This document shows, in pieces, positions 1-11,087 of a stretch of 64,000 nucleotides of DNA (position 1 is its first letter; every line of letters begins with the position of its first letter). The DNA comes from Sphingopyxis sp. OAS728 (lineage in GTDB: Bacteria > Pseudomonadota > Alphaproteobacteria > Sphingomonadales > Sphingomonadaceae). The notes beneath the pieces were generated by a model. The model saw only the letters and a list, made by a program, of their open reading frames with translations. It ran no database searches and was not told where the DNA came from. The translations under genes were made by a program, and so were the position numbers. The stretch lies in the NCBI RefSeq assembly GCF_014873485.1, contig NZ_JADBDT010000001.1:1860001-1924000 (forward strand), given 5' to 3'.

Positions 1-29
1 TGGGGAGCTCCCTGGGGTTCGCGTTATAT

Positions 30-44
30 TGTTGCAATGCAACA
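30..44. promoter_or_regulatory. 15-bp inverted repeat, possible operator
   Basis: TGTTGCA, one A, then TGCAACA form a perfect 7-bp inverted repeat near the left edge of the window. The gene it might control lies outside the window or cannot be recognised, so no function can be assigned. Confidence 0.25.
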
Positions 45-143
45 TGTCTTGAACGTCAGGGAATACAAGCGGACCGCGCGGGCACGTGCCGGATACAAGA
101 TGATCCGTGCGGATAGCATTTGGTGTGCCACGATGGAGCAAAG

Positions 144-169
144 CGGCCCGGGTGGCAGACCCCGGGCCG
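144..169 (-). terminator. GC-rich hairpin downstream of the porin gene
   Basis: CGGCCCGGG (144-152) pairs with CCCGGGCCG (161-169) around an 8-nt loop, beginning 9 bases beyond the stop codon of the minus-strand porin gene. On the minus strand it is followed only by GCTTTGCT, so the U-tract is poor. It is a plausible terminator or 3' stabilising hairpin for the porin mRNA. Confidence 0.4.
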
Positions 170-177
170 TGCACATG

Positions 178-996
178 TCAAAAGGCGGCCGTTACGCTCG
201 CCACCACCGCGCCGTCGGCAATCGAACCGGTGCCATCACCCCCCTTGCTGAAATTGGGCTGCAGGAGCGCTGCTTCCGACTTGCTGATGTCGGTATCGAC
301 ATAGGACAGATTGAGGGTCAAGTTGCGCCAAGTCGCATCCATGCCGAGCGACCAGTCCCAATAACGACCCGTCGGCGCGACGCTGGTGCCGTTGGGGCCG
401 AGGCCGGGATTGCCGTCGGAATAGCCGATATGCGCCTTTGCGGCGAACGGCGTTCCCGCGATCGCGACCGCCGCATCGCCCCATAGATAGAGATTGTCAT
501 CTTTCTGCCCGCGGCTGTTGGGCGCATTCGAGACATTGGCGAGGGCATGTTGCTTGGGCGCATAAGCGGCGCCGGCGGTCAAGGTCGCGGGACCCGCGGT
601 TCCGGTGAGCTTCACATAGGGTTCGGCAAAATCGGATTCGTCGGCGCCGCCCGGATACATGTACCAGACGAGCCCGACGTCGAGCGCGGCCTTTTCACCG
701 AGCGGCATCTTGTAACCGCCGATCAGGTCGAGTTCCATATTGGCGCCGCCGAAGGTGCCCCAGCCGGCGAGGTTGGAGCCCCAGACACCCGCATAGAGAC
801 CGCTTTTATGCGTCAGGGTGACGCCGCCCTGAACCGCCATTTCCTTGTCGGATTGCGACACGCCGCGGAAACGATAGTCGGACGCGATGGTTGTCGAGCC
901 CGTGATCGTGACGGACTTTGCCTCTTCGTCCTGCGCGAAAGCGGCGGCCGGGAGCATTGCCGCGAGAAGCGCGGCGGCGGAGATAATGATCTTCAT
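178..996 (-). CDS. TorF-family putative outer-membrane porin
   Basis: The 272-residue protein has a classic signal peptide (residues 1 to about 21, ending AAAFAQ) and a mature part rich in alternating beta strands that ends in a C-terminal phenylalanine (VTAAF), as expected of an outer-membrane beta-barrel. The early segment with SDYRFRGVSQS is characteristic of the TorF/CHP02001 family of putative porins. The family is often described as a passive channel with uncertain substrate. GAGGACAAT precedes the ATG. It lies at the end of the kdp gene block on the same strand and carries upstream one of four copies of a two-part motif that also precedes the kdp operon, so a role in ion entry during potassium limitation is a reasonable inference. 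The fold assignment is firm; the substrate is unknown. Confidence 0.75.
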   Translation of the reverse strand: MKIIISAAALLAAMLPAAAFAQDEEAKSVTITGSTTIASDYRFRGVSQSDKEMAVQGGVTLTHKSGLYAGVWGSNLAGWGTFGGANMELDLIGGYKMPLGEKAALDVGLVWYMYPGGADESDFAEPYVKLTGTAGPATLTAGAAYAPKQHALANVSNAPNSRGQKDDNLYLWGDAAVAIAGTPFAAKAHIGYSDGNPGLGPNGTSVAPTGRYWDWSLGMDATWRNLTLNLSYVDTDISKSEAALLQPNFSKGGDGTGSIADGAVVASVTAAF

Positions 997-1067
997 ATTG
1001 TCCTCTTGATGGGCCTCTTTCCGGAGTGGGGAGGCTGGCGAGGACGCCCAACTAGATCAGCGCGGCA

Positions 1068-1117
1068 TTGGAAATCGAGAGCGCCGGACGCTCATTTGCA
1101 TAGTGATTTCACTATGC
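1068..1117 (-). promoter_or_regulatory. kdp-locus motif copy A, upstream of the porin gene
   Basis: Read on the plus strand, TTGGAAATCGAGAG starts at 1068 and GCATAGTGATTTC starts at 1098, exactly 30 bases later, the same arrangement as copies C and D. Copy A also has a perfect 9-bp inverted repeat, GCATAGTGA-TT-TCACTATGC (1098-1117), which overlaps the stop codon of the upstream small membrane gene. It lies about 70 bases before the porin start. Confidence 0.5.
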
Positions 1118-1456
1118 GGCGGATCGACTTTGCATCGCGGGCTCGACATCATTTTCCAAGTCGCGCTCGATGAAAATCGGTGAGGTTGAGGCGAGCGTCG
1201 GGACGCGCTTCCATCGCGCCGACACCTCGACACTTTCCCAAAGACCGCCGCCGACAAACAGCAGCGCGCTGCCGGCGCTTGCGCAGAGGAAGGTCAGCGC
1301 GGACAGCAGGATCATCAGCGAGCTCGCATCGCGCGGCGTGGTCGCCTGGGCCATGTGATGGAGCCTGAGGGCAAGCAGCCAGACGATGCCGAGCAGCGCG
1401 GCGCCCCCGGCGCGCAGACCGATATCGGCGGCGCGGTTTTCGTGCCATTTCTTCAT
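1112..1456 (-). CDS. Small two-helix inner-membrane protein of unknown function
   Basis: The 114-residue protein has two hydrophobic helices (about residues 18-36 and 48-70) and a charged C-terminal tail. I do not recognise the family. The ATG at 1456 is chosen because GGAGG lies seven bases upstream; an in-frame start 30 bases earlier lacks such a site. It sits between the kdp operon and the porin gene on the same strand and is preceded by copy D of the shared motif (1502-1544), so it probably belongs to the same response. Several kdp loci carry small membrane proteins, but no function can be claimed for this one. Confidence 0.55.
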   Translation of the reverse strand: MKKWHENRAADIGLRAGGAALLGIVWLLALRLHHMAQATTPRDASSLMILLSALTFLCASAGSALLFVGGGLWESVEVSARWKRVPTLASTSPIFIERDLENDVEPAMQSRSAA

Positions 1457-1501
1457 ATTGCGACCTCCAGCAGGGAGGCCATCCAATTACGCATCATCGC
1501 G

Positions 1502-1544
1502 TAGAAATTCGAGATCGGGAAACAGCGCGGCGCATTGAGATTGC
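1502..1544 (-). promoter_or_regulatory. kdp-locus motif copy D, upstream of the small membrane gene
   Basis: The first half, aligned from 1502, reads TAGAAATTCGAGAT, and GCATTGAGATTGC begins at 1532, exactly 30 bases later as in copies A and C. The second half matches the 13-mer of copies B and C at 9 positions. It is the most degenerate copy but keeps the spacing, and it lies 46 bases before the membrane-protein start. Confidence 0.4.
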
Positions 1545-1567
1545 GTATAATTTGGGAGGACCGGGGT

Positions 1568-1717
1568 TCAGCTCATCTTGTCGGCAAGAAACGCGACCAG
1601 CGCCACGATAGCGCACATATAGATGGTGAGTGTCGAGGGCCCTTGCGCGCCCAGCCAGTCGATGACCCGGTCGTGTCGCGAAGCACTGGGCGGGTTTTTG
1701 AAATCGTCGCCTATCAT
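1568..1717 (-). CDS. Possible 49-residue single-helix membrane protein
   Basis: An ATG-initiated frame of 49 codons ends in TGA. It has a charged N-terminus (MIGDDFKNPP), then a hydrophobic helix around residues 30-44 (LTIYMCAIVALVAFL), and ends ADKMS. No strong ribosome-binding site precedes it. Its location just after kdpE, and motif copy B 26 bases upstream, support it being a real member of the kdp-associated group. It is short enough that chance cannot be excluded. Confidence 0.4.
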   Translation of the reverse strand: MIGDDFKNPPSASRHDRVIDWLGAQGPSTLTIYMCAIVALVAFLADKMS

Positions 1718-1742
1718 GACAATCAGATAGGCGTGCACCGCA

Positions 1743-1796
1743 TTTGAAATCGAGAGCGGGTCCGACCGGACTTCATATGATCGGCATAGTATTTGC
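1743..1796 (-). promoter_or_regulatory. kdp-locus motif copy B, between kdpE and the 49-codon ORF
   Basis: TTTGAAATCGAGAG (1743-1756) and GCATAGTATTTGC (1784-1796) match copy C at 13/14 and 13/13 positions. The spacing between the two parts is 41 rather than 30 bases, one helical turn more. It lies in the short gap after the kdpE stop codon. Confidence 0.5.
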
Positions 1797-1800
1797 GCGA

Positions 1801-2514
1801 TTATTGCCCCTGCCCGGCTTCTTCGCCTACCGAGCGCAGGCGATAGCCGATGCCGAGTTCGTTGCTGATGATCTGCGGCTGTTGCGGATCGCTCTCGAGC
1901 TTCTGGCGCAAAGTGCGGACGAGGACGCGCAGATATTCGACATGATGTTCGACCTCGCGCGGCCAGACCTCCGCCATGATCTGGTTATGCGTGATGACGC
2001 GGCCCGGGTGCCGCGCAAGCTGCGCCAGCACCGCATATTCCTTGGGGGTCAGATGGACCTCGCGCCCCGCCTTGACGACCGTGCGCGCGATCAGGTCGAT
2101 CGTCACATCGCCCGCGGTCACCGCCAGCATGCCGCCGTCGCGGGTCATGCGGTTACGTAAGGCGACGCGCACGCGCGCGAGCAATTCGTCGGTGTCGAAG
2201 GGTTTGGTCAGATAATCGTCGGCGCCCAGATCAAGCGCGGCGACCTTCTGGTCGGTTGCATCGCGCGCCGAGACGACGATCAACGTCGTATCGGACTGCT
2301 GCTTGACGAGGGGGACGAGCTCCAGCCCGTCGCGATCGGGCAGGCCGAGATCGAGCAGCACGATATCGGGGCGCTCGTCGCGCAGCAGGTCGAGCGCTTC
2401 GCGGGCGTTCTCGGCCTCGACGATCGCATAGTCGGCGCGCGCCAGCGCGGCATGGATCAGCCGGCGGATATGGAGCTCGTCATCCACGATCAACACCTTG
2501 TGGCGGACTTTCAT
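1801..2514 (-). CDS. kdpE: KdpE, OmpR-family response regulator of potassium-transport genes
   Basis: The 237-residue protein has an N-terminal receiver domain with acidic pair D11/D12, phosphoacceptor D55 (LLDLGLPD) and conserved K104 (TKPF), then a C-terminal winged-helix DNA-binding domain ending in the typical ELGIGYRLR segment. KdpE is phosphorylated by KdpD and activates kdpFABC when potassium is scarce or osmolarity is high. The start is fixed by an ATGA overlap with the kdpD stop; the frame stays open well upstream but inside kdpD. It is the last gene of the kdp operon. Four motif copies in the surrounding intergenic regions are candidates for its binding sites. Confidence 0.93.
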   Translation of the reverse strand: MKVRHKVLIVDDELHIRRLIHAALARADYAIVEAENAREALDLLRDERPDIVLLDLGLPDRDGLELVPLVKQQSDTTLIVVSARDATDQKVAALDLGADDYLTKPFDTDELLARVRVALRNRMTRDGGMLAVTAGDVTIDLIARTVVKAGREVHLTPKEYAVLAQLARHPGRVITHNQIMAEVWPREVEHHVEYLRVLVRTLRQKLESDPQQPQIISNELGIGYRLRSVGEEAGQGQ

Positions 2515-5180
2515 GGTAGTTCCTTGTCGTTCAGATGCGTGATGATCAGCCCCTCGGGGATGCGAATGGTGAAGCAGGCGCCGTGCGGATCGTCGTTGTT
2601 GCTCGCCTCGACCGACAGCCCCATCGCCTCGGCAAAGCCCTTGACGATGGCGAGGCCGAGGCCGGTCCCATGCTTCACGCGGTCGCTGCCCTCGAGGCGG
2701 GTGAATGTCTCGAAAACGCGCTTTTCGTTTCCGGGTGTGATCCCCGGCCCCTGGTCGATGATCGACATGAAGATCGCGTCGGCCCCGCGCCGGGCGCGAA
2801 TGGTGATCGGCGTGCCCGGATCGGCATAGCGCCCCGCATTGTCGAGCAGGTTGATCAGGCAATGGTGGAGCAGCACCGGATCGACGCGCACCAGCGGGAT
2901 ATTGGGCGAGATGTCGACCTTGACCTCATGCCCCAGCAGCGACGCGCGCGTGTCGTGCGCGGCGCTCGCGGCGGCGTCGAACAGGTCGGTGGCCTCGACC
3001 TTCATCGGCAGCGCGCCCGCTTCGACGCGCGCCATGTCGAGCAGGTTCGAGACGAAGCGGTTGAGCCTGAGCGCCTCGGTCTCGACCGTCTCGGCCAGCT
3101 GCGGCGACGGATGGCGCCGCATCTCCTGCGCGGCCGACAGGATCGTCGTAAGCGGGGTCCTGAGGTCGTGGCTGACAGACGACAGCAACGCCGAACGCAG
3201 CCGGTCGCGTTCGTCGACCTGCCGTGTGCGGAGCGACGCCTCTTCAAGCTCCATGCGGTCGAGCGCAATCGACGCCTGATCGAGCAGACTCATGAGCAGC
3301 GGCACCTGATCCGAGCGGACCGGCTCGCGCGCATCGTTGCGGGTGAGGCCGAGCACCCCGAGCACCCCGCGCGTCGTGCGCAGCGGGTGGAAAAGCCAGT
3401 CCGACGCGGTGAGCGTCGAAGATCCGCGCCCGGCTGGCTGCTCATTGTCCATCGCCCATTGTGCAGCGGCGCGCTCAATCTGTTCGAGGCGGTCCTCGGG
3501 TGGCACCGCCGCGCGGAGCGTCGGCCCGTCGGCCGACGGCAGCAGGAGCACGGTGCGAACATCGAGCAGACGGCCGACCTCGGCACAGATTGCCTGCATC
3601 AGCGTATCCTGATCGGGTGCCGCGGTGAGCAGCCGCGAGAAGCTGGCGAGCGCGGCATTCTGGCGCGCGCTCGATTGCGCGAGGTCGGCCTGCGCCCGCA
3701 CCCGCGCCGCAAACTGGCTGGTTACGATCGCCACGCCGAGCAGCACGAGGATGCTGACGACATTTTCCGGATTGTTGACGGTCAGCGTGCCCGTCGGCGG
3801 CAGGAAGAAGAAATTATAGGCGAGGCTCGACGCGAGCCCCGCGAACAGGCCCGCGCGCACGCCGAAGGTCGCGGCGGCGAACATCACGGGGACGAGATAG
3901 AGCAGTGAGATATTGCCGAGGTCGATGACCTCGAGCAGCAGACGGCCAAGCGCGGTCATCAGCGCGACCATGGCGAGCGCCAGCAGATAATCCGACGGTC
4001 TGCCCCAGCGACCGGGAACGACCACCGCGCTGCGTGGAGCCGCCTTCGCGTCGGGCTCTCCGGGCAACACATGCACCGCGACATCGTCGATCGTCCGCAC
4101 GAGCTGGTCGACGACCGAGCCGTGGCGCATCTCGAACCACCAAGGGCGCGCCGACTTGCCGATCACGATCTGCGTCGCGCGCGCGTCGGCGGCAAAGGCG
4201 CGCAGCCCCTCGACGACGCTCGCCGCAGGCACGGTCGCGGTCGAGGCGCCGAGCCGCGAGGCGAGCGCCAGCGTGTCCGCGAGCTGGCGGCGATCATCGT
4301 CGGTCATGCCCTGACTGCGCCGCGTCTCGATATAGACCGCGCTCCACGGCGCCTTCAGCGCATCGGCGAGCCGCTTGCCCGCGCGGACGAGTTCGGCGGC
4401 GACGGGCAGTTCGCTGACCGCAACGACGATCCGCTCGCCGACCGCGAAGCTTCCCGCGAGCGCATGGCTGCGGACATGGTCGAGCATCTGCGCATCGACC
4501 GCCTGCGCGGCGCGACGGAGTGCGAGTTCGCGCAGCGCGGTGAGGTTCGATTTGGAGAAGAAATGGGTGAGCGCGCGCGTCGCTTCCTGCGGAATATAGA
4601 CCTTGCCGTCGCGCAGCCGCTCGATCAGTTCGTCGGGAGGGATATCGACGACCTCGATTTCGGCATTTTCGAGAATGCTGTCGGGCACCGTCTCGCGGAC
4701 GCGGACGCGGGTGAAGGAGGCGACGACGTCGTTGAGGCTTTCGACGTGCTGGATGTTGATCGTCGAATAGACATCGATGGCGGCATCGAGCAGTTCCTCT
4801 ACGTCCTGATAACGCTTGGGATGCCGGCTGCCGGGCGCGTTGGTATGCGCAAGCTCGTCGACGAGCACCAGCTGGGGCCGCCGTTCGAGGATCGCGTCGA
4901 TGTCCATTTCGCCAAGGCTATGCCCCTGATGGTCGACGTCGCGGCGGGGGATGATCTCATGGCCATGGACGAGCGCTTCGGTCTCGCGCCGGCCGTGCGT
5001 TTCGACGACGCCGATCACGACATCGACTCCGGCCTCGCGCCGTTGCCGTCCGTCGGTGAGCATCTCCCATGTCTTGCCGACGCCGGGCGCGGCGCCGAGG
5101 AACACCTTCAAACGCCCACGGCCTTCCTGCGCCGCTTGGCGCAGGAAGGCCTCTGGAGATGGTCGATCCTTGTCTGTCAC
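2511..5180 (-). CDS. kdpD: KdpD, potassium-responsive sensor histidine kinase
   Basis: The 889-residue protein has the full KdpD layout. An N-terminal KdpD domain carries a Walker A motif GAAPGVGKT (29-37) and a VDELAHTN segment, followed by a universal-stress-protein-like domain. Four closely spaced membrane helices lie around 400-500, then a GAF-like region, and a HisKA domain with phosphorylated H671 (SHDLRTPL). An HATPase domain follows with [13 protein letters not shown] and GTGLGL boxes. It senses low potassium and controls KdpE phosphorylation. It starts with GTG, overlapping the kdpC stop by four bases, and its own stop overlaps kdpE, so kdpC-kdpD-kdpE are translationally coupled. Confidence 0.95.
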   Translation of the reverse strand: MTDKDRPSPEAFLRQAAQEGRGRLKVFLGAAPGVGKTWEMLTDGRQRREAGVDVVIGVVETHGRRETEALVHGHEIIPRRDVDHQGHSLGEMDIDAILERRPQLVLVDELAHTNAPGSRHPKRYQDVEELLDAAIDVYSTINIQHVESLNDVVASFTRVRVRETVPDSILENAEIEVVDIPPDELIERLRDGKVYIPQEATRALTHFFSKSNLTALRELALRRAAQAVDAQMLDHVRSHALAGSFAVGERIVVAVSELPVAAELVRAGKRLADALKAPWSAVYIETRRSQGMTDDDRRQLADTLALASRLGASTATVPAASVVEGLRAFAADARATQIVIGKSARPWWFEMRHGSVVDQLVRTIDDVAVHVLPGEPDAKAAPRSAVVVPGRWGRPSDYLLALAMVALMTALGRLLLEVIDLGNISLLYLVPVMFAAATFGVRAGLFAGLASSLAYNFFFLPPTGTLTVNNPENVVSILVLLGVAIVTSQFAARVRAQADLAQSSARQNAALASFSRLLTAAPDQDTLMQAICAEVGRLLDVRTVLLLPSADGPTLRAAVPPEDRLEQIERAAAQWAMDNEQPAGRGSSTLTASDWLFHPLRTTRGVLGVLGLTRNDAREPVRSDQVPLLMSLLDQASIALDRMELEEASLRTRQVDERDRLRSALLSSVSHDLRTPLTTILSAAQEMRRHPSPQLAETVETEALRLNRFVSNLLDMARVEAGALPMKVEATDLFDAAASAAHDTRASLLGHEVKVDISPNIPLVRVDPVLLHHCLINLLDNAGRYADPGTPITIRARRGADAIFMSIIDQGPGITPGNEKRVFETFTRLEGSDRVKHGTGLGLAIVKGFAEAMGLSVEASNNDDPHGACFTIRIPEGLIITHLNDKELP

Positions 5181-5767
5181 GCGGCGGGTTTAGCCCCAAA
5201 AGCATCGAGCCGTCGATTGAGCTTGAACACATTGACGCGCGGCTCGCCGAGAATCCCGAGAAGCGGTTTGTCGACGCTCTGTTCGACCAGCCCGCGGACG
5301 GCATCCGGCGCAAGGCCGCGCGCCTTGGCAACGCGATCGACCTGATAGAAGGCCGCTTCGGGGGTGATGTCGGGGTCGAGCCCCGAACCCGATGCGGTGA
5401 CGAGATCGGCCGGGACCGCCTTGCCGGGTTCGGCGGCCTTCAATTTCTCGACATCGCCCTTCACGCGGTCGACAAGCGCCTGCGATGTCGGCCCGAGGTT
5501 GGAGCCCGACGACGCGAGCCCGTCATAGCCCTTGCCCGCCGCCGACGGACGCGTGTTGAAATAGCGCTCCGACGTGAACGCCTGGCCAACGACGGTCGAA
5601 CCGACGACCTTGCCATTTTCCTCGACGAGGCTGCCGTTCGCTTGGTTCGGGAAGAGCGCCTGCCCGATGCCGGTCAGCGCCAGCGGGTAAGCGAGCCCCA
5701 GAAGCAGCGCGAACAGCAGCGTCATAACGAGCGCCGGACGCAGCGAGCTGATGAGATCCTTGTTCAT
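5177..5767 (-). CDS. kdpC: KdpC, accessory subunit of the potassium-transporting ATPase
   Basis: The 196-residue protein has one N-terminal membrane helix (about residues 12-34) and a periplasmic domain with the family signatures [11 protein letters not shown] and [10 protein letters not shown]. KdpC stabilises the KdpFABC complex. The ATG at 5767 follows AGGAG and starts 10 bases after kdpB ends; in-frame codons further upstream would run into kdpB. The length is normal for the family. Confidence 0.95.
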   Translation of the reverse strand: MNKDLISSLRPALVMTLLFALLLGLAYPLALTGIGQALFPNQANGSLVEENGKVVGSTVVGQAFTSERYFNTRPSAAGKGYDGLASSGSNLGPTSQALVDRVKGDVEKLKAAEPGKAVPADLVTASGSGLDPDITPEAAFYQVDRVAKARGLAPDAVRGLVEQSVDKPLLGILGEPRVNVFKLNRRLDAFGAKPAA

Positions 5768-5777
5768 ATCGGTCTCC

Positions 5778-7814
<2,037 letters not shown>

Positions 7815-7824
7815 TTGGATATCC

Positions 7825-9528
7825 TTAGAAAAGCTGGCCGTTGATCATCGCGAGATGATCGGCGATCGGACCGAGCGCGAGGCTGGGCAGGAAGGTCAGG
7901 CCGCCAACGATCAGCACGATGCCGATCAGCAAACCCGTCCACAGCGGCCCCGTTGTCGGGAAGCTGCCCGCCGATTCCGGCGTATATTTCTTCGCTGCAA
8001 GCCCACCCGCGATCGCCAGCATCGGAATGATGATGAAGAAGCGGCCGAGCCACATCGCAAGGCCGAGCAGGCCGTTGTAGAAGGGTGTGTTGGCGGTAAG
8101 CCCGGCGAAGGCCGACCCGTTGTTCCCCACCGCGCTGGTGAAGGCGTAGAGGATTTCGGAGAAGCCGTGCGGCCCCTTGTTGAGCGGCCCGGCGAGCCCC
8201 GCCTCGGTCACCGACGCGATGGCGGTCAGGCCGAGAATCATCAGCGGCAGCACCGCAATCGCAAGCACCGCGAGCTTGACCTCGCGTGCTTCGATCTTCT
8301 TGCCGACATATTCGGGCGTGCGTCCGACCATCAGCCCGGCAACGAACACCGCGAGGATCGCGAAGAGCAGGAAGCCATAGATGCCCGCGCCGACGCCGCC
8401 GATCACGACTTCGCCGAGCTGGATGTTGAGCAGCGGGATCATGCCGCCGAGTGCGGTAAAGCTGTCGTGCATCGCGTTCACCGCACCGCACGAGGCCGCG
8501 GTGGTGACGACCGAGAAGAGCGCCGAGGCAGCGATGCCGAAGCGAACTTCCTTGCCCTCCATATTGCCGCCGGCGGCGCCAAGCTGGTGGAGGATCGGAT
8601 TGCCGGCGGCTTCCTGCCAATAGGTGATCGTGACGCCCGCGAGGAAGATCGTCACCATCGCGGCGAGGATTGCCCAGCCCTGGCGGGTGTTTCCGACGGC
8701 CCTGCCGAAGGTCCAGGTCAGGCCGAAACCGATCATGAAGATCGACAGCATCTGGACGAGGTTGGTCACCGCGTTCGGATTTTCGAACGGATGCGCCGAG
8801 TTGGCGTTGAAGAAGCCGCCACCGTTGGTGCCAAGCATCTTGATCGCTTCCTGCGACGCGACCGGTCCCAGCGCGAGCGTCTGCTTGACGCCTTCGAGCG
8901 TCGATATATCGACCGAACCGGCGAGCGTCTGCGGCACGCCGTTCGCGATCAGAAAGATCGCATAGACGATGCAGATCGGCAGCAGCAGGTAGAGCGTCAC
9001 GCGCGTCATATCGGCCCAGAAATTGCCGATCGTCTTCATCTGACGCCGTGCAAAGCCGCGGAAGAGAGCGAACGCGAGCGCAATGCCCGTCGCCGCCGAC
9101 AGGAAGTTGTGGATCGTCAGGCCGAGCATCTGGCTGAGGTTCGACATCGTCGACTCGCCGCCATAGCTTTGCCAGTTGGTGTTGGTCGTGAAGCTGACCG
9201 CCGTATTGAACGCAAGATCCGCCGTCGTGCCATCATAGCCGAGCGGGTTGAGCGGCAACACGCCCTGAAGGCGCAGGATCACGTAGGTAAAGAGCAACAG
9301 AACCGCATTGAAGATCAGCATATGAACAGCATAGCGGCGCCAGCCCTGCTCTTCGTTCGGGTCGATACCCGACAGGCGGTAAAAGCCTGCCTCGACCGGC
9401 CCGAATATGCGGTGCAACGGCGTGTGGCGCCCTTCGTAAAGCGCGAACAGCCACTGTCCCATCGGCTTGGTCAGCAGGAGCAGAATGGCGACGAACGCAA
9501 TGATGAGAAACCATCCCTGAAAGGTCAT
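7825..9528 (-). CDS. kdpA: KdpA, potassium-translocating channel-like subunit
   Basis: The 567-residue inner-membrane protein has about ten hydrophobic helices and the four selectivity-filter-like loops expected of the superfamily of K+ transporters, for example [30 protein letters not shown] and [14 protein letters not shown]. KdpA binds and moves potassium, with energy from KdpB. It starts 13 bases after kdpF and ends 10 bases before kdpB, consistent with one kdpFABCDE transcript. Confidence 0.97.
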   Translation of the reverse strand: MTFQGWFLIIAFVAILLLLTKPMGQWLFALYEGRHTPLHRIFGPVEAGFYRLSGIDPNEEQGWRRYAVHMLIFNAVLLLFTYVILRLQGVLPLNPLGYDGTTADLAFNTAVSFTTNTNWQSYGGESTMSNLSQMLGLTIHNFLSAATGIALAFALFRGFARRQMKTIGNFWADMTRVTLYLLLPICIVYAIFLIANGVPQTLAGSVDISTLEGVKQTLALGPVASQEAIKMLGTNGGGFFNANSAHPFENPNAVTNLVQMLSIFMIGFGLTWTFGRAVGNTRQGWAILAAMVTIFLAGVTITYWQEAAGNPILHQLGAAGGNMEGKEVRFGIAASALFSVVTTAASCGAVNAMHDSFTALGGMIPLLNIQLGEVVIGGVGAGIYGFLLFAILAVFVAGLMVGRTPEYVGKKIEAREVKLAVLAIAVLPLMILGLTAIASVTEAGLAGPLNKGPHGFSEILYAFTSAVGNNGSAFAGLTANTPFYNGLLGLAMWLGRFFIIIPMLAIAGGLAAKKYTPESAGSFPTTGPLWTGLLIGIVLIVGGLTFLPSLALGPIADHLAMINGQLF

Positions 9529-9541
9529 GAGATCGTCTCCC

Positions 9542-9631
9542 TTAGAAGCGTTCGGGCCGTGCGAGCACGGCGACGAGATAGATGAGAAGGCCGAGCGCGG
9601 TCGCGCCCGCGAACCAAAGGTCGAGAGTCAT
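9542..9631 (-). CDS. kdpF: KdpF, 29-residue stabilising subunit
   Basis: A 29-codon frame encodes a single hydrophobic helix ([19 protein letters not shown]) ending RPERF, which is the KdpF pattern of one helix followed by a short R/P/E/x/F tail. AAGGAT precedes the ATG. It sits directly before kdpA in the expected order. Confidence 0.85.
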   Translation of the reverse strand: MTLDLWFAGATALGLLIYLVAVLARPERF

Positions 9632-9642
9632 GGCATCAATCC

Positions 9643-9726
9643 TTATGCGTCGTCGCACAGGCGCGCGTAGCCGAGGGTGGCCGCGAGCAGGGCGAGGATG
9701 ATGCCGACCCAGATGAGATCCTGCAT
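9643..9726 (-). CDS. 27-residue membrane peptide preceding kdpF
   Basis: A 27-codon frame encodes a single hydrophobic helix (about residues 4-20) ending ARLCDDA. It is the first frame downstream of the presumed kdp promoter and lies 11 bases before kdpF. From memory, similar tiny ORFs with a C-terminal LCDR-like ending precede kdpF in other bacteria, but I could not check this. It may be a further small subunit or regulator of the Kdp complex. Confidence 0.5.
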   Translation of the reverse strand: MQDLIWVGIILALLAATLGYARLCDDA

Positions 9727-9803
9727 GGGTTTGCTCCAGCATGGCGCTGGCCACGGGACGTGGCACGAGTCGTCTGCGGACTCCCAAATAGGTGAGGCGC
9801 ACG

Positions 9804-9846
9804 TTTGAATTCGAGAGACCGAAAGTATCGCTCGCATAGTATTTGC
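9804..9846 (-). promoter_or_regulatory. kdp-locus motif copy C, upstream of the kdp operon
   Basis: TTTGAATTCGAGAG (9804-9817) and GCATAGTATTTGC (9834-9846) form the two-part motif with 30-base spacing. It lies 78 bases before the first small ORF of the kdp operon, in a 290-base promoter region that is otherwise unassigned (9727-10016). It is the best candidate for a KdpE-dependent promoter element. Confidence 0.5.
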
Positions 9847-10016
9847 ATATGATTTTGCAGATTTTCGGAGCGCATGCGCGAGCCCTCGAAAACAAATGAA
9901 AATACAATGGGCGGCGCCCTTCCTCGATCTCGAATCCCTATGCGCGACCCCATAGATTGCCCGCATCGAGTCCCGGTTTTCGGGGGTCGATTTGAGTAGC
10001 CAAGGAGCATCTCACC

Positions 10017-10283
10017 ATGACTTCTGCGATTTCCGCGGAGCCCGACCCTTCGGGGTCAATCATATTCGTCGGCCGCGATGCGGCCGGTCACTGGCTCGTT
10101 CAGGGCCACCAAGGACAACTTGAAGGTCGCTTCGTTTCGCGCACCGCCGCCTGGGCCTTTGCCCGGTCCGAGTGCCGCGGCTTTCCCGGCGCGCGGATCG
10201 TTGCCGCGCTGCGTCCGCTGATCCCAGCCGTATCGTTCGAGCCTTTACGCCACGACGAATGCGCGATCGACCGCGCAGCTTGA
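10017..10283 (+). CDS. Small conserved-looking protein of unknown function
   Basis: The 88-residue soluble protein has no signal peptide. AGGAG precedes the ATG. The core (IIFVGRDAAGHWLVQ followed by FVSRTAAWAFARSE) resembles small domains that pair a VxRxxxGxWxVQ strand with a helix of aligned alanines, loosely like DUF2188 proteins, but the match is by eye only. It is divergent from the kdp operon, and the next gene starts 11 bases downstream. Confidence 0.5.
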   Translation: MTSAISAEPDPSGSIIFVGRDAAGHWLVQGHQGQLEGRFVSRTAAWAFARSECRGFPGARIVAALRPLIPAVSFEPLRHDECAIDRAA

Positions 10284-10294
10284 GGAGGCTCGTG

Positions 10295-10810
10295 ATGCAT
10301 TATTCCTATGGTGCCCCCGTCGGCATCGTCTGGATGACCCCCGCCACGGGCATGTGGGGTGCATCGGCACAGAGCGCGCAAGATCGCGCCGATAAGGATC
10401 GCCGCTGGCCCGCGATGCTTCGCAAGCTCCGGGGTCTGCGCAAACGCGGACGCCGCAGCATCCGTATCGTCGACGCCGATTGCGGCGCCGGTGAATTGCT
10501 GATCCACGCCGTCCGGCGCGCACGCGAGATGGGCTTCGTCGCGATCGAAGGTCGCGGCATCGACGCCGACCCGCGCCTGATCGCTAGCGCGTGCCGCGCC
10601 GCCGCGCGGCAGAGCGATCCGGCGATCGGCCTCGTCTTCGAACAGGGCGACCCCGACGAAGCGATGCGCGAAGAGGCCGAATATCCGGCCGACCTGCTGC
10701 TCTGCCCTGCATCCGATACCGGCACGCGCAAACGCGCGGCTCTCGCCCGAACGGCGGCCGACACCGTGTTGTGGGACCGCAAGGCGCAGCGGGAGCGCGA
10801 GCGGTCATGA
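10295..10810 (+). CDS. Putative class I SAM-dependent methyltransferase (small)
   Basis: The 171-residue protein has a motif-I-like glycine loop (VDADCGAGELL) and, after a helix, an acidic motif II (EGRGIDADP), the pattern of a Rossmann-fold methyltransferase. The C-terminal half is short and the catalytic motifs are unclear, so it could be a degenerate or accessory form. GAGGAGG lies six bases before the ATG at 10295; a GTG three bases earlier is also possible. It overlaps the next gene by four bases (ATGA), indicating an operon of small genes from 10017 to 11061. Confidence 0.5.
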   Translation: MHYSYGAPVGIVWMTPATGMWGASAQSAQDRADKDRRWPAMLRKLRGLRKRGRRSIRIVDADCGAGELLIHAVRRAREMGFVAIEGRGIDADPRLIASACRAAARQSDPAIGLVFEQGDPDEAMREEAEYPADLLLCPASDTGTRKRAALARTAADTVLWDRKAQRERERS

Positions 10811-11061
10811 CCCAACGCGACCTTTTGTGGCGCGCCGCCGGCGCGGCGCTGGTCGGCATCGGCTATGCCCTGACCCGCGTCGCGACCAATGCAGCTGCAG
10901 ACCTCATCGGCATCGTCGGCCTGCTCGTCGCCGCGGCCGGCCTTCTCCTCCTGCTCGCAGGCAAGAAGGCTGCGCTCGCGCTGCGCGTCGAGCGGAGCCG
11001 CCACCGCGAACTGCCGGGCGCGATCCGCGCGTCGCGCCGCGCCCGGCGCGACCAGCGCTAA
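10807..11061 (+). CDS. Small two-helix membrane protein of unknown function
   Basis: The 84-residue protein has two hydrophobic stretches (about 8-26 and 32-53) and a very basic C-terminus (RASRRARRDQR). Its ATG overlaps the methyltransferase-like gene's TGA. It lies 26 bases before lysA. No family was recognised. Confidence 0.5.
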   Translation: MTQRDLLWRAAGAALVGIGYALTRVATNAAADLIGIVGLLVAAAGLLLLLAGKKAALALRVERSRHRELPGAIRASRRARRDQR

Positions 11062-11087
11062 ACCCATCTCACCAAAGGATCAATTTG

